Source: Cyclobacteriaceae bacterium (GTDB lineage Bacteria; Bacteroidota; Bacteroidia; Cytophagales; Cyclobacteriaceae). Taken from it: a stretch of 16,565 nucleotides of DNA. This document shows positions 7,322 to 15,209 of the stretch, piece by piece. The first letter of the stretch is position 1; every line of letters begins with the position of its first letter. The DNA is taken from the NCBI GenBank assembly GCA_025455445.1, contig JALOMN010000003.1:1-16565 (forward strand), given 5' to 3'. The translations under genes were made by a program, and so were the position numbers. A model generated the notes under the pieces. The model made no database searches, was not told where the DNA came from, and saw nothing but the letters and a program-made list of their open reading frames with translations.

Positions 7322-10300
7322 TCAAACATATTCCAAAATCTTATCCGCTAATTTTATCTGGTCAGCCATTAATTCATAAAACTGGTCTTTATTAAAACAA
7401 AGTAATAAGGTATCCTGATTTGCCATAATAAGATTAGCATTTAGCATAGCCGAATCCACGAATTGCTCTCCAATAAATTCGCCTTCTTGATAATTTTTAT
7501 GGATGTTACCGTTTTGGTAGTTAGCCACACTGCCTTCATAGACTATATAAAATTGATTGCAAGTATGATCAATCTTAATGGATTCATTTTCCTTTAAATA
7601 AATAGTCTGGGATATATCAGCAAGGTAAGATAACGTAAGGCCGGGAGTACCCTTGAATAAATCAATCCTGTTAAAAAACTTAACTTTATCGAATAACATA
7701 ATACCCGCATGTTTACCCGATGCAGAGGTATCGATTTTTTCTGTAATTGATTTCATTGCCTCCTCACCGAGTAATTTTACAAGGTATTGATATTGCTTCG
7801 GGTCGATCTGGTACAACGACCATGAAGCTGTTTCACGAATCAATTTATCAGGATTATAAACGTGAGCCGTGAGGTCAAGCGTAAATTCTGCCAGACGCAA
7901 TTCTCCAATCAGATGCAACACTGTGGCTTTGGTCCACCGGTTACTTTGCGTGAAATCGCGATTAACTATAAACTTCAATACCAACTGCTCATCGAGGGTG
8001 ATGCGTGGATAAAACATATCGAGCCGGTTTATTCTCTCTGAGTTGCTGATGTCATCCAACACAGGAATTACCCTTTGCTTGAGCTGTTCAGAAAGAAATA
8101 CATCCAGCAATTCTATCGCATATGTAACACCTTCTGCCGTGCCACTTTCAATATTTTCTCTCACTAATTGAATAGACCGGGTATCATACAACATGGCCAG
8201 CAGTATATACACATGTTCGATATCATTTTGTACCTCTTCACGCAGTGCATTTCTTATTAACCTTGTATTATCTTTAGAGCCCACCTCCTCGATGGCAGCA
8301 AGGTTCCAGGAGATATCTGCAATGTCTGATTCAATTGCGTATTTGATGCGGCTTACCTGGCTCATACCTGCCTTAAAGCCCGATTTTCCGAGGGCGAGCA
8401 GTACTTGTGAAACAACAACCTTATCTGGATAGTCAATCTTATTCCATAAATATTCTTTTGCACGCGCGCCACCAATAGTTCCAATTAATTGAACGATTCT
8501 AATCATTACTGGAGTGCTTTGGCCGGAGCGATAAAATGAGTTATCCAATAATGGCAAAGCCGGTTGCCCGATTTGTTCCAATGCGTGCATCGCTGAATTA
8601 TTGAGCAAAGGATGCGCAAGATTCTCAATCAGAGATACGATAACTTCTGCATTATATTTCTTGGATGCGGTTTGTATAGCCACTCTTCTTACCGAGGGCA
8701 CGCTGTCGTTAAGTAACTCAATCAGAAAAGCCATGTTTTCCTGGGCCGAAGAATGCAGTAGAAGTTCTGCTGCATAATGTCTGTCGTTGGCATCCTGAGA
8801 GCGGGTTAATTTTTGTATGCGCAATTTTTGTATTTCCCCGCCACTAAAAAGAATCAAATCAACTTCAGGTTTTGTTAAGATATTTTTTGTAGTGTCTTTT
8901 ACTAAACTCTTATTGACTTTTATCACATAGTTTTCTGATACGGAAAGCCCCTTCAGTTCATTCATCTTTTTTTGTGCAAACTGACGGGTATTTTCATCTG
9001 CACTTTTCATTAACGTATTAATCCAAATACTTGAACCCGAGGGTTTGATTTTCTCGAGTAACTTATAGGAGAAAATAGATGATGAAGGTTCACGATTCGT
9101 TAAGTTCATTTCTAGCATTGAAATTATCCGTTGATATCCAACTTCTAAGGCATCTTGCTGGGAGCCGGTATTTTCAAGCTTTGATTTAATCTTCTCTTTA
9201 TATTCTGCGTATAAATTCCGAATCACTATAAAATAAATAAGCAATAATCCCATCACCATCACTGGTATCCAGATAAGATCAAAACCGGAAATCATAGCAA
9301 AAAGAAAAATAAAGGCTCCGGCAATTAATCGCCCAAACTCATTTACCACACCTTCCACCTTAGCCTGAATACTAAAGCGGAAGCGTGCGTCCAGTGGTAT
9401 AAACAGTAATTTATAAATTGGATTCTCCAATGAGTCGCGAAGCATCGTGTTAAACAATCTTGTCAGCGCCACGAACAAAAAGAAGTAAATAAATGTGCTG
9501 TTATTTTCATAAGTGAAACCAAGTGTAGTGCCAGTAACAATTGAGCCAATTGAAAGAATAGCAATTACCGCAGGCAACATGAAAAGGGATATACGAATTC
9601 CATAGGTTGATAATATTTTATCATTCACAAAAATCTGCATCAATAAACTAAGCGCATAGATTGCTCCGTTGAAAAATGCCAGGAAGTTTGTAAGGTCGCG
9701 CTGTTCCGGGTATTGAGTGTTCAGTAAAGTCTGAAATGAATATTGGTTAAATACATAAGTGACCATGGAGGTTACCAAAAATATACTTAGCAACACTACA
9801 TATCTGTCTTTGAATATTTTTGAAAATTTGGTTTCGCTACGCACCGATGCATCAGTACCTACCCTGCTTAAATTAAATTTGACCGAAATAATTATTAAGC
9901 TTACTAAGGCACCGGCCATACTCACGTTACAAACCCATAAATAATCGGCTGTATCAGGAAATATTCTTGCGGTGAGCGGAATTAAAAAGTTGGCTAAAAT
10001 AATTGCTATCAGCTGGCCGGTATCAATCCAACCAATAATTCGTTTGGATTGCTTGAAATTAAAAAGACGACCGAATATACCCCAATAGCACAGGAGCAGA
10101 ATGGCGGTTAATGGTCCGATAAGACAATACATTAAAAACAATGTGGTGGACTGCACCCCGATGTCGGTGGAGTGATAATTAAAGTACAAGGCAGCCGTTG
10201 CCACCACAATGAGTGCCATCGAAATGATTGAAAGCGTAATGAATCTTATTCGATTTTGCAGAAATGAAAAAACTGCGGTGGATATAATCCCTAAAACTCC

Positions 10301-10477
10301 TGATATAAGAAAGGCTTTGTCAAGCTGGTCACTTAGTTTATTAAGAAACAAAGACTCTGCTGTTACCTGATACGTAGCTATAAAGATTCCGATAAAGAAA
10401 CCGGTAGCTAACATGAGCAATACCTGAGATTGTTCTTCTGGTTTTACTCCTAAAAAATTAAGCGCATTACTTTTCAC
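7322..10477 (-). CDS. NTT/MFS-like transporter fused to HEAT repeats and degenerate cNMP-binding domain
   Basis: 1051 residues starting at GTG 10477; an in-frame stop lies a few codons upstream and no ATG fits. Residues 18-420 contain about twelve hydrophobic helices. The loop at 345-390 reads DSLENPIYKLLFIPL and AKVEGVVNEFGRLIAG, a pattern typical of the bacterial ATP/ADP-translocase-like (NTT/Npt) members of the MFS. Residues about 560-900 are helical pairs of HEAT type (NDSVPSVRRVAIQTASKK; NPDKLIRETASWSLYQ). Residues about 935-1051 match a cyclic-nucleotide-binding fold (QFYIVYEGSV; GEFIGEQF at 999-1006), but the phosphate-cassette Arg is replaced around Asn1013-Ala1014, so cNMP binding is doubtful. 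Similar NTT-HEAT-cNMP fusions are known in free-living Bacteroidota; substrate unproven, and nucleotide import in a free-living cell should not be assumed. It follows the OmpH-like gene after a terminator, so it probably has its own promoter; TATATTTT at 10489-10496 is only a near match. Confidence 0.9.
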   Translation of the reverse strand: MKSNALNFLGVKPEEQSQVLLMLATGFFIGIFIATYQVTAESLFLNKLSDQLDKAFLISGVLGIISTAVFSFLQNRIRFITLSIISMALIVVATAALYFNYHSTDIGVQSTTLFLMYCLIGPLTAILLLCYWGIFGRLFNFKQSKRIIGWIDTGQLIAIILANFLIPLTARIFPDTADYLWVCNVSMAGALVSLIIISVKFNLSRVGTDASVRSETKFSKIFKDRYVVLLSIFLVTSMVTYVFNQYSFQTLLNTQYPEQRDLTNFLAFFNGAIYALSLLMQIFVNDKILSTYGIRISLFMLPAVIAILSIGSIVTGTTLGFTYENNSTFIYFFLFVALTRLFNTMLRDSLENPIYKLLFIPLDARFRFSIQAKVEGVVNEFGRLIAGAFIFLFAMISGFDLIWIPVMVMGLLLIYFIVIRNLYAEYKEKIKSKLENTGSQQDALEVGYQRIISMLEMNLTNREPSSSIFSYKLLEKIKPSGSSIWINTLMKSADENTRQFAQKKMNELKGLSVSENYVIKVNKSLVKDTTKNILTKPEVDLILFSGGEIQKLRIQKLTRSQDANDRHYAAELLLHSSAQENMAFLIELLNDSVPSVRRVAIQTASKKYNAEVIVSLIENLAHPLLNNSAMHALEQIGQPALPLLDNSFYRSGQSTPVMIRIVQLIGTIGGARAKEYLWNKIDYPDKVVVSQVLLALGKSGFKAGMSQVSRIKYAIESDIADISWNLAAIEEVGSKDNTRLIRNALREEVQNDIEHVYILLAMLYDTRSIQLVRENIESGTAEGVTYAIELLDVFLSEQLKQRVIPVLDDISNSERINRLDMFYPRITLDEQLVLKFIVNRDFTQSNRWTKATVLHLIGELRLAEFTLDLTAHVYNPDKLIRETASWSLYQIDPKQYQYLVKLLGEEAMKSITEKIDTSASGKHAGIMLFDKVKFFNRIDLFKGTPGLTLSYLADISQTIYLKENESIKIDHTCNQFYIVYEGSVANYQNGNIHKNYQEGEFIGEQFVDSAMLNANLIMANQDTLLLCFNKDQFYELMADQIKLADKILEYV
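7323..7330 (-). promoter_or_regulatory. Candidate TAnnTTTG promoter element upstream of the STAND gene
   Basis: On the minus strand the bases read TATGTTTG, an exact match to the Bacteroidota -7 element, inside the last codons of the transporter gene. It would give a leader of about 130 bases before the STAND ATG at 7186. No -33 TTG at the usual 19-21 base spacing was found, and the AT-rich gap 7187-7321 holds no better match, so this is weak. Confidence 0.25.
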
Positions 10478-10508
10478 GATTTGAATTTAAAATATAAAAC
10501 TAGAAAAC

Positions 10509-10538
10509 AAAAAAGCCGGACTTTTTTGATCCGGCTTT
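10509..10538 (-). terminator. Rho-independent terminator after the OmpH-like gene
   Basis: On the minus strand AAAGCCGGA pairs perfectly with TCCGGCTTT across a 9-base loop, and the stem runs straight into six T. It starts 16 bases past the stop of the OmpH/Skp-like gene and separates it from the transporter gene, so the two are probably separate transcription units. Confidence 0.9.
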
Positions 10539-10553
10539 CTGTTATCGATTAGC

Positions 10554-11177
10554 TTACTTTTTGGTCTTAGTCGAATCTGCTTTTGGCTTCGTTTGTGAAG
10601 TCTCTGCTTTATACGATTCATTCAATCCACTAATTACATCTTTCGTAATATCCAATGCCTCACCTCCATACAACAGGTCACTGGTAGGATCGTATTTCAA
10701 CACGGCATCCAAACCCTTTTGTTGTCCGTAGTCCTTTAAAAAGCTTGTTATTTTACGATACAAATCTTCGTTCATTTTAGATTGTTCATTCATAATTTCC
10801 TGCTCAAGGCTGCGCTGATATAACTGCAGATTTTGTTGTCTTTTACCTAAATCTTCTTCTACCGTTTTAGCCTGGCCGATAGTCATGCTACCTAAATTTC
10901 TTTGGTAGGCACTGATATCGTTTTGAAGTGATTGGGCACGGTTTCTGAACTCCTGATCCATCTTTTTACCCTTTTCTTCAAGTTTCTGACGGTTTACATT
11001 AAAATAGTCATAATATTTTAGCACCGTGTCGGAGTTAATATATGCAATCTTCAGGTCTGCAGGTGCACTATCGGTTTGTGATGCTTCGACATTATTTTTA
11101 GGTGCAAAGTGCAGGTAGTACAACACCGCCACCGCAACCAGCAATACACCATTCAGTATAAGAGAAATGTTTTTCAT
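10554..11177 (-). CDS. OmpH/Skp-family periplasmic chaperone, membrane anchored
   Basis: 207 residues, longer than E. coli Skp (about 160). Residues 4-24 are a hydrophobic N-terminal helix without a clear signal-peptidase site, so the protein is probably tethered in the inner membrane with the rest in the periplasm. Residues 42-55 (LKIAYINSDTVLKY) are the typical first beta strand of the OmpH fold. Residues 60-150 are a long charged coiled coil rich in Gln, Glu and Lys, forming the two tentacle helices, and residues 155-180 (LDAVLKYDPTSDLLYGG) are the closing strands. The tail is Lys/Thr-rich. Skp-like proteins hold unfolded outer-membrane proteins on the way to the BAM complex. The gene is a single transcription unit, with a TAnnTTTG promoter just upstream and a strong terminator after it. 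Confidence 0.92.
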   Translation of the reverse strand: MKNISLILNGVLLVAVAVLYYLHFAPKNNVEASQTDSAPADLKIAYINSDTVLKYYDYFNVNRQKLEEKGKKMDQEFRNRAQSLQNDISAYQRNLGSMTIGQAKTVEEDLGKRQQNLQLYQRSLEQEIMNEQSKMNEDLYRKITSFLKDYGQQKGLDAVLKYDPTSDLLYGGEALDITKDVISGLNESYKAETSQTKPKADSTKTKK

Positions 11178-11197
11178 GTATAAATTATTTAAGGGCG

Positions 11198-11205
11198 CAA
11201 ATATA
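11198..11205 (-). promoter_or_regulatory. TAnnTTTG promoter of the OmpH-like gene
   Basis: The minus strand reads TATATTTG, an exact match to the Bacteroidota -7 element, 20 bases before the ATG at 11177. The predicted leader is only about 10-15 bases. A TTG -33 element at the standard distance is not obvious. Confidence 0.6.
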
Positions 11206-11243
11206 GACCACTATTTGTAAAAAATCATTGGTTTTTTTTGAAT

Positions 11244-11804
11244 TCAGTCTTTGTTATCAGGTGTTTGGGTTTCGAAAGTATATAGGGTGTCATCCAGTTT
11301 AAGTTGATCCCTGTTAAAGTCGTGGATAAAACTCTCTATTATTTTGGGTGATAGCTTATCTATGTTCAGGCCAATATCAAGCCCAACTCCTACTTCATTA
11401 TTCAAATCAATATCAACATGCTCCTTTACTTTTACTGAACCTTCTTCTTCCAGTTCCATCATTACTTCAGCCATATAAAGGCCAATTCTTTCTTCCAGAT
11501 CATCGAGTGGTTTTAAATTTCCATTCTCATCTTCCTCATATTGAATTTTCTTATACTCCGGAAATTGCTCTGCAGCTTTATGCTCCGCTATTTCAAAAAG
11601 TTCACTTTCATGTTGTAATCGCAGGGTATACAGCACGGCATCGTAAACCACTTCCCGGCCTTCGTGGTTTCCCAAAAAATAAAAATGAGCATATTCGTCT
11701 GATGGCTCGTCTTCTGCATCATAAATAAAAGCACCTGATGCTTTTTGGATCTTTACTTTCAGTTCTTCTGCACGGTGATTTTTATTCAAGGCTTGGTGTT
11801 TCAT
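11244..11804 (-). CDS. Unrecognised acidic cytoplasmic protein
   Basis: 186 residues with no signal peptide or membrane segment. It is strongly acidic, with Glu/Asp clusters at 29-37, 89-93, 101-105 and 117-121. The first half contains a compact segment with conserved-looking aromatic and charged residues (YAHFYFLGNHEGREVVYDAV, 38-57), and the second half a predicted helix-strand region (112-150) ending in a DIDLNNEVGVGLDIGLNIDK stretch. I do not recognise a family and can assign no function. It lies between the gamma-carbonic-anhydrase-like gene (68 bases upstream) and the OmpH-like gene, all on the same strand. The start at ATG 11804 is the only sensible one. The reading frame is long and its codon use looks like its neighbours, so I take it as a real gene. 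Confidence 0.82.
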   Translation of the reverse strand: MKHQALNKNHRAEELKVKIQKASGAFIYDAEDEPSDEYAHFYFLGNHEGREVVYDAVLYTLRLQHESELFEIAEHKAAEQFPEYKKIQYEEDENGNLKPLDDLEERIGLYMAEVMMELEEEGSVKVKEHVDIDLNNEVGVGLDIGLNIDKLSPKIIESFIHDFNRDQLKLDDTLYTFETQTPDNKD

Positions 11805-11818
11805 ACATTATACATTGT

Positions 11819-11837
11819 GGTAACAAAACGAGTTACC
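11819..11837. repeat. Small inverted repeat in the 11805-11872 gap
   Basis: GGTAAC and GTTACC are perfect 6-base inverted arms around a 7-base spacer, 15 bases upstream of the acidic-protein ATG. It could be an operator or a leader hairpin. On the plus strand it is followed by CGTTTTTT like a terminator, but no plus-strand gene precedes it. Confidence 0.3.
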
Positions 11838-11872
11838 CGTTTTTTGAAATTTACTTATCAATCTGCTGGTTA

Positions 11873-12388
11873 TTATACTTGCTTAAACCATTCGGCATAC
11901 ATAGGATAGTTGCGGGCCGTTCGCAGAATTACCTCTTTCATATCCTCTCCAATCGATTTTACTCTTTTGGCCGGTACACCTGCGTATATGCTTCCAGGTT
12001 CCACTATTGTTTTTGGCAAAATTATCGCTCCCGCGGCTATTACAGAATTACTTCCTATCACGGCATCGTCCATGATAATAGCCCCCATACCAATCAATAC
12101 ATTGTCTTCCACTGTGCAACCATGCACTACGGCATTATGTGCAATTGAAACATTCTTCCCTATTACCGTTTTTGATTTCTGATAGGTGCCATGTATTATG
12201 GCACCGTCCTGGATATTAGAGTTGTCTCCGATTGTAATCGAATTTACATCTCCCCGCACCACAGCATTAAACCAGACTGTACAATTATTACCCATAATTA
12301 CCTCTCCGATAACTACTGCATTGTCTGCCAGAAAGCAATTCTCTCCAAATTTTGGTGTAAACCCCCTAACCGATTTTATTATTGACAT
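11873..12388 (-). CDS. Gamma-carbonic-anhydrase-like hexapeptide-repeat protein
   Basis: 171 residues built of left-handed beta-helix hexapeptide repeats (runs such as VIGEVIMGNNCTVWFNAVV and VLIGMGAIIMDDAVIG) with a C-terminal helix, the size and layout of the YrdA/PaaY/CaiE branch of gamma-class carbonic anhydrases. The three zinc-ligand histidines are present at His66 (DGAIIH), His84 and His89 (AHNAVVH), as are the RGD segment (45-47) and Gln60. The protein should form a cytoplasmic trimer with metal at subunit interfaces. Whether it hydrates CO2 or acts on another substrate cannot be told, because many YrdA-type proteins are inactive or of unknown role. It is divergent from miaB and shares its upstream region; a TAnnTTTG element sits 53-60 bases before its ATG. 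Confidence 0.93.
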   Translation of the reverse strand: MSIIKSVRGFTPKFGENCFLADNAVVIGEVIMGNNCTVWFNAVVRGDVNSITIGDNSNIQDGAIIHGTYQKSKTVIGKNVSIAHNAVVHGCTVEDNVLIGMGAIIMDDAVIGSNSVIAAGAIILPKTIVEPGSIYAGVPAKRVKSIGEDMKEVILRTARNYPMYAEWFKQV

Positions 12389-12440
12389 AGCATAGAATCT
12401 TAATAATTATGAAATCAACATGATTCTCGATTTAAAAATA

Positions 12441-12448
12441 CAAATCTA
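12441..12448 (-). promoter_or_regulatory. TAnnTTTG promoter of the gamma-carbonic-anhydrase-like gene
   Basis: The minus strand reads TAGATTTG, an exact -7 match. It lies two bases from the TGACA-ATA-TGTCA palindrome, which therefore fills part of the spacer between -7 and -33. Predicted leader about 45 bases. Confidence 0.5.
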
Positions 12449-12450
12449 TC

Positions 12451-12463
12451 TGACAATATGTCA
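12451..12463. promoter_or_regulatory. Palindromic candidate operator between divergent promoters
   Basis: TGACA-ATA-TGTCA is a perfect 5+3+5 inverted repeat. It sits just upstream of the minus-strand -7 element (12441-12448) and about where the -33 region of the miaB promoter would be, 18 bases before its -7 element. The position suits a dimeric regulator acting on both genes. The regulator is unknown. Confidence 0.45.
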
Positions 12464-12481
12464 CGATTATGATAAAAGTCG

Positions 12482-12489
12482 TAATTTTG
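12482..12489 (+). promoter_or_regulatory. TAnnTTTG promoter of miaB
   Basis: TAATTTTG is an exact match to the Bacteroidota -7 element. Transcription would begin near 12495, about ten bases before the ATG at 12506 and at or past the TTG at 12494, which supports the ATG as the true start. No clear TTG -33 is present. Confidence 0.55.
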
Positions 12490-12505
12490 CACTTTGAAAA
12501 AAATT

Positions 12506-13960
12506 ATGGCGGATATTATCGGGGATATTGAGGTTTTTGACCATTCCAGCACAGAAACTAATGCCTTTCAGGTAACTGAAAACCAGAACACCGGCAAGCC
12601 CAGAAAACTATACATTGAAAGTTATGGTTGTCAGATGAATTTTTCAGATAGTGAAATTGTGGCCTCCATTCTTCAAAAATCCGGTTTTGATACCACTTCC
12701 AATATTGATGATGCTGATTTAATATTTTTGAATACATGTTCAATACGTGAGAAGGCTGAACAAACCGTAAGAAATCGCTTAACGCAGATTAATGCAATAA
12801 AAAAGAAGAAGCCTGAAATGATGGTAGGTGTGTTGGGTTGCATGGCAGAACGCTTGAAAACCCAATTGCTGGAAGAAGAAAAAATTGTTGACCTGGTAGC
12901 CGGCCCTGATGCCTACCGCGATTTGCCAAATTTAATTTTACAAGTTGATGAAGGTGACAAAGCGGTAAATACATTCTTGTCGCGAGAAGAAACGTATGCA
13001 GACATCAGCCCGGTAAGGTTAAACTCCAATGGAGTTACAGCCTTCATTTCAATTATGCGTGGTTGCGACAATATGTGTTCGTTTTGTGTAGTACCATTTA
13101 CACGCGGACGTGAACGAAGCCGCGACCCACATTCCATTGTAGCCGAAGCAAAAGATTTATTTGACAGAGGATTTCGCGAAGTAACGCTGCTCGGGCAAAA
13201 TGTTGATTCGTATAAATGGAGTGAACAAGAAAACAACAAATCACGATTAGAAAAAAACGGTATAGATAAAGTAGTGAATTTTGCTAACCTGCTTGAAATG
13301 GTTGCACTGGTGAATCCGGATTTACGCGTGCGCTTCTCTACCTCCCACCCAAAAGACATCACCGATGATGTGCTTTTTACAATGGCTAACTACGAGAACA
13401 TCTGCAAGTATATTCATTTGCCTGTGCAGAGTGGTAACAGCCGAATTCTGGAATTAATGAATCGGGGATACTCACGTGAATGGTATTTGAATAAGGTAAC
13501 CCGAATCCGGGAAGTGCTGGGTGAAGATTGTGGTTTATCCTCCGATATGATTACAGGTTTTTGCACCGAAACAGAAGAAGAACATATAGACACACTTACT
13601 TTGATGGATGCTGTGAAGTATGATTTTGCATACATGTTTCACTATTCTGAAAGACCAGGCACGTTAGCGGCCAAAAAGTTTATGGATGATATCCCATTAG
13701 AGGTTAAGAAGAGAAGATTAGATGAAATAATTAAGAAACAAACTGGTCACGCACTCTATCGCAATCAATTTGATATTGGCAAAATCTATAAAGTATTGAT
13801 TGAAGGAGTTTCGCGCAGATCAGATGACTTTCTGCAAGGAAGAAACTCACAAAACAAAGTGGTGATTTTTCCAAAGGAAAATAAAACTAAAGGAATGTAC
13901 GTCAATATACTGATAGAACGGTGCACTGGGGCAACATTATTCGGAAAAATAGTAGACTAA
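12506..13960 (+). CDS. miaB: tRNA-2-methylthio-N6-isopentenyladenosine synthase MiaB
   Basis: 484 residues from ATG 12506. A TTG at 12494 is in frame but lies at the predicted transcription start. MiaB is a radical-SAM enzyme that adds a methylthio group to C2 of i6A37 in tRNAs reading UNN codons. The N-terminal UPF0004 domain holds the auxiliary cluster cysteines Cys42 (YGCQMN), Cys78 (NTCSIRE) and Cys112 (GCMAER). The radical-SAM motif CDNMCSFC gives Cys187, Cys191 and Cys194, followed by [31 protein letters not shown] and HLPVQSGN are typical of the family. The last 70 residues are a TRAM RNA-binding domain. About 33 non-conserved residues precede the first domain. The stop is 1 base before the next start, so it heads an operon with the sigma54 activator and lptE. 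Confidence 0.97.
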   Translation: MADIIGDIEVFDHSSTETNAFQVTENQNTGKPRKLYIESYGCQMNFSDSEIVASILQKSGFDTTSNIDDADLIFLNTCSIREKAEQTVRNRLTQINAIKKKKPEMMVGVLGCMAERLKTQLLEEEKIVDLVAGPDAYRDLPNLILQVDEGDKAVNTFLSREETYADISPVRLNSNGVTAFISIMRGCDNMCSFCVVPFTRGRERSRDPHSIVAEAKDLFDRGFREVTLLGQNVDSYKWSEQENNKSRLEKNGIDKVVNFANLLEMVALVNPDLRVRFSTSHPKDITDDVLFTMANYENICKYIHLPVQSGNSRILELMNRGYSREWYLNKVTRIREVLGEDCGLSSDMITGFCTETEEEHIDTLTLMDAVKYDFAYMFHYSERPGTLAAKKFMDDIPLEVKKRRLDEIIKKQTGHALYRNQFDIGKIYKVLIEGVSRRSDDFLQGRNSQNKVVIFPKENKTKGMYVNILIERCTGATLFGKIVD

Positions 13961-13961
13961 T

Positions 13962-15209
13962 ATGGTGATAACAGATGCTGAAATACAGAGTGTAAAATTA
14001 CGATATGGCATAATCGGAAATTCACCACTACTTAATAATGCAGTGAATGTTGCCATGCAGGTAGCACCAACCGATATGTCTGTCTTAATCACTGGCGAAA
14101 GTGGAAGCGGCAAGGAATCCTTTTCTAAAATTATTCACTACCAGAGTTCACGTAAGCACGGGCAGTTCATAGCGATCAACTGTGGTTCCATTCCTGAAGG
14201 CACGATAGATTCTGAATTATTTGGTCATGAAAAAGGATCATTTACTGGCGCTCACGAAGCACGCAAAGGATATTTTGAAGTAACAAATGGGGGCACCATG
14301 TTCCTTGATGAAATTGGTGAAATGCCGCTCGGCACGCAAGCCCGTTTATTGCGTGTGCTTGAAAACGGAGAATTTATTAAAGTCGGTTCTTCTAAGGTAC
14401 AAAAAACAGATGTGCGCGTGGTAGCTGCTACCAACGTGAACTTACTTGTAAAAGTGGAGCAGGGTAAATTCAGAGAAGATTTATATTATCGATTAAGTAC
14501 AGTACCGATTTATGTACCTCCGCTTCGCGAGCGAGGTAAAGACATTGAGCTATTATTCAGAAAATTTGCTACCGATTTTGCCGAAAAGTATCGGGTAAAA
14601 CCCATATCACTTACCGATGAAGCGCGCGAGCTTTTATTAAAATATCGTTTCCCTGGCAACATTCGTCAGCTTAAAAATCTCGTAGAGCAAATGTCAGTAC
14701 TTTCATCAGAGAATAAGGAAATTACAGCCGAGATACTTAGTCATTACATTCCAAAAGATTCAAATCTTCCTGCGCTTTATAAAGACCATAACCTGGAAAA
14801 TATTACGGAACGCGAAATTTTATATAAGATTCTTTTCGATCTGAGAAAAGACATGAATGACTTGAAAAAAATTGTATTGGAAAGCTCAGCTAATCCTTCG
14901 CAGGCAGCTCAGATTATCAAAGATCACGCAGGTTTATTTGAAGGATTGCAAGAAGATTTAAAACCCGCACATGAGCCTGTTGTTTTAAATATCAAATCAG
15001 AGGGAGCCAATATCGAAGAAGAGGAAACATTTGAAGATGTGGCGCATGAAGCCGAAGATGATTCTCTCAGTATTGTTAAAAAAGAAAAAGAATTAATTAT
15101 GCGCGCACTGCGCAAAAATAATAATAAGCGAAAATATGCTGCTCGCGACCTGGGTATATCAGAGCGCACGCTCTATAGAAAAATTAAAGAATATCAGCTT
15201 GAAGAATAA
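13962..15209 (+). CDS. Sigma54-dependent transcriptional activator without N-terminal sensor domain
   Basis: 415 residues. The AAA+ domain begins at about residue 15, so there is no receiver, PAS or GAF domain. Walker A is GESGSGKE (45-52), the sigma54-contacting loop is GSFTGA (92-97; GAFTGA is usual), Walker B is GGTMFLDEIGE (110-120), and REDLYYRLS (171-179) and PGNIRQLKN (231-239) are the arginine-finger and sensor II regions. A long linker of about 105 residues (265-370) contains a coiled-coil-like stretch and a Glu-rich run (351-367). The C-terminal Fis-type helix-turn-helix is at 376-412 (KRKYAARDLGISERTLYRK). It should open sigma54 promoters constitutively or under control by partner proteins or its own level. 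In Bacteroidota this activator is commonly found beside miaB and lptE. Its targets are unknown; no -24/-12 promoter was spotted in the window. Confidence 0.95.
   Translation: MVITDAEIQSVKLRYGIIGNSPLLNNAVNVAMQVAPTDMSVLITGESGSGKESFSKIIHYQSSRKHGQFIAINCGSIPEGTIDSELFGHEKGSFTGAHEARKGYFEVTNGGTMFLDEIGEMPLGTQARLLRVLENGEFIKVGSSKVQKTDVRVVAATNVNLLVKVEQGKFREDLYYRLSTVPIYVPPLRERGKDIELLFRKFATDFAEKYRVKPISLTDEARELLLKYRFPGNIRQLKNLVEQMSVLSSENKEITAEILSHYIPKDSNLPALYKDHNLENITEREILYKILFDLRKDMNDLKKIVLESSANPSQAAQIIKDHAGLFEGLQEDLKPAHEPVVLNIKSEGANIEEEETFEDVAHEAEDDSLSIVKKEKELIMRALRKNNNKRKYAARDLGISERTLYRKIKEYQLEE

Noticed and set aside
7322..10477. Reading the NTT-like protein as evidence of an intracellular energy parasite
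   Set aside because: HEAT/cNMP-fused NTT-like proteins occur in free-living Bacteroidota, and nothing else in the window suggests parasitism.
11819..11846. Plus-strand terminator made of the GGTAAC/GTTACC hairpin and following T run
   Set aside because: No plus-strand gene ends upstream, and the stem is only 6 bases; on the minus strand there is no T run after it. Kept only as a small inverted repeat.
11348..12395. Several plus-strand frames of 64-136 residues
   Set aside because: They are antisense to the acidic protein and the gamma-carbonic-anhydrase-like gene, and their translations show no domain or sensible composition.
12494..12505. TTG start of miaB at 12494
   Set aside because: It coincides with the predicted transcription start, and ATG 12506 gives a normal N-terminus.
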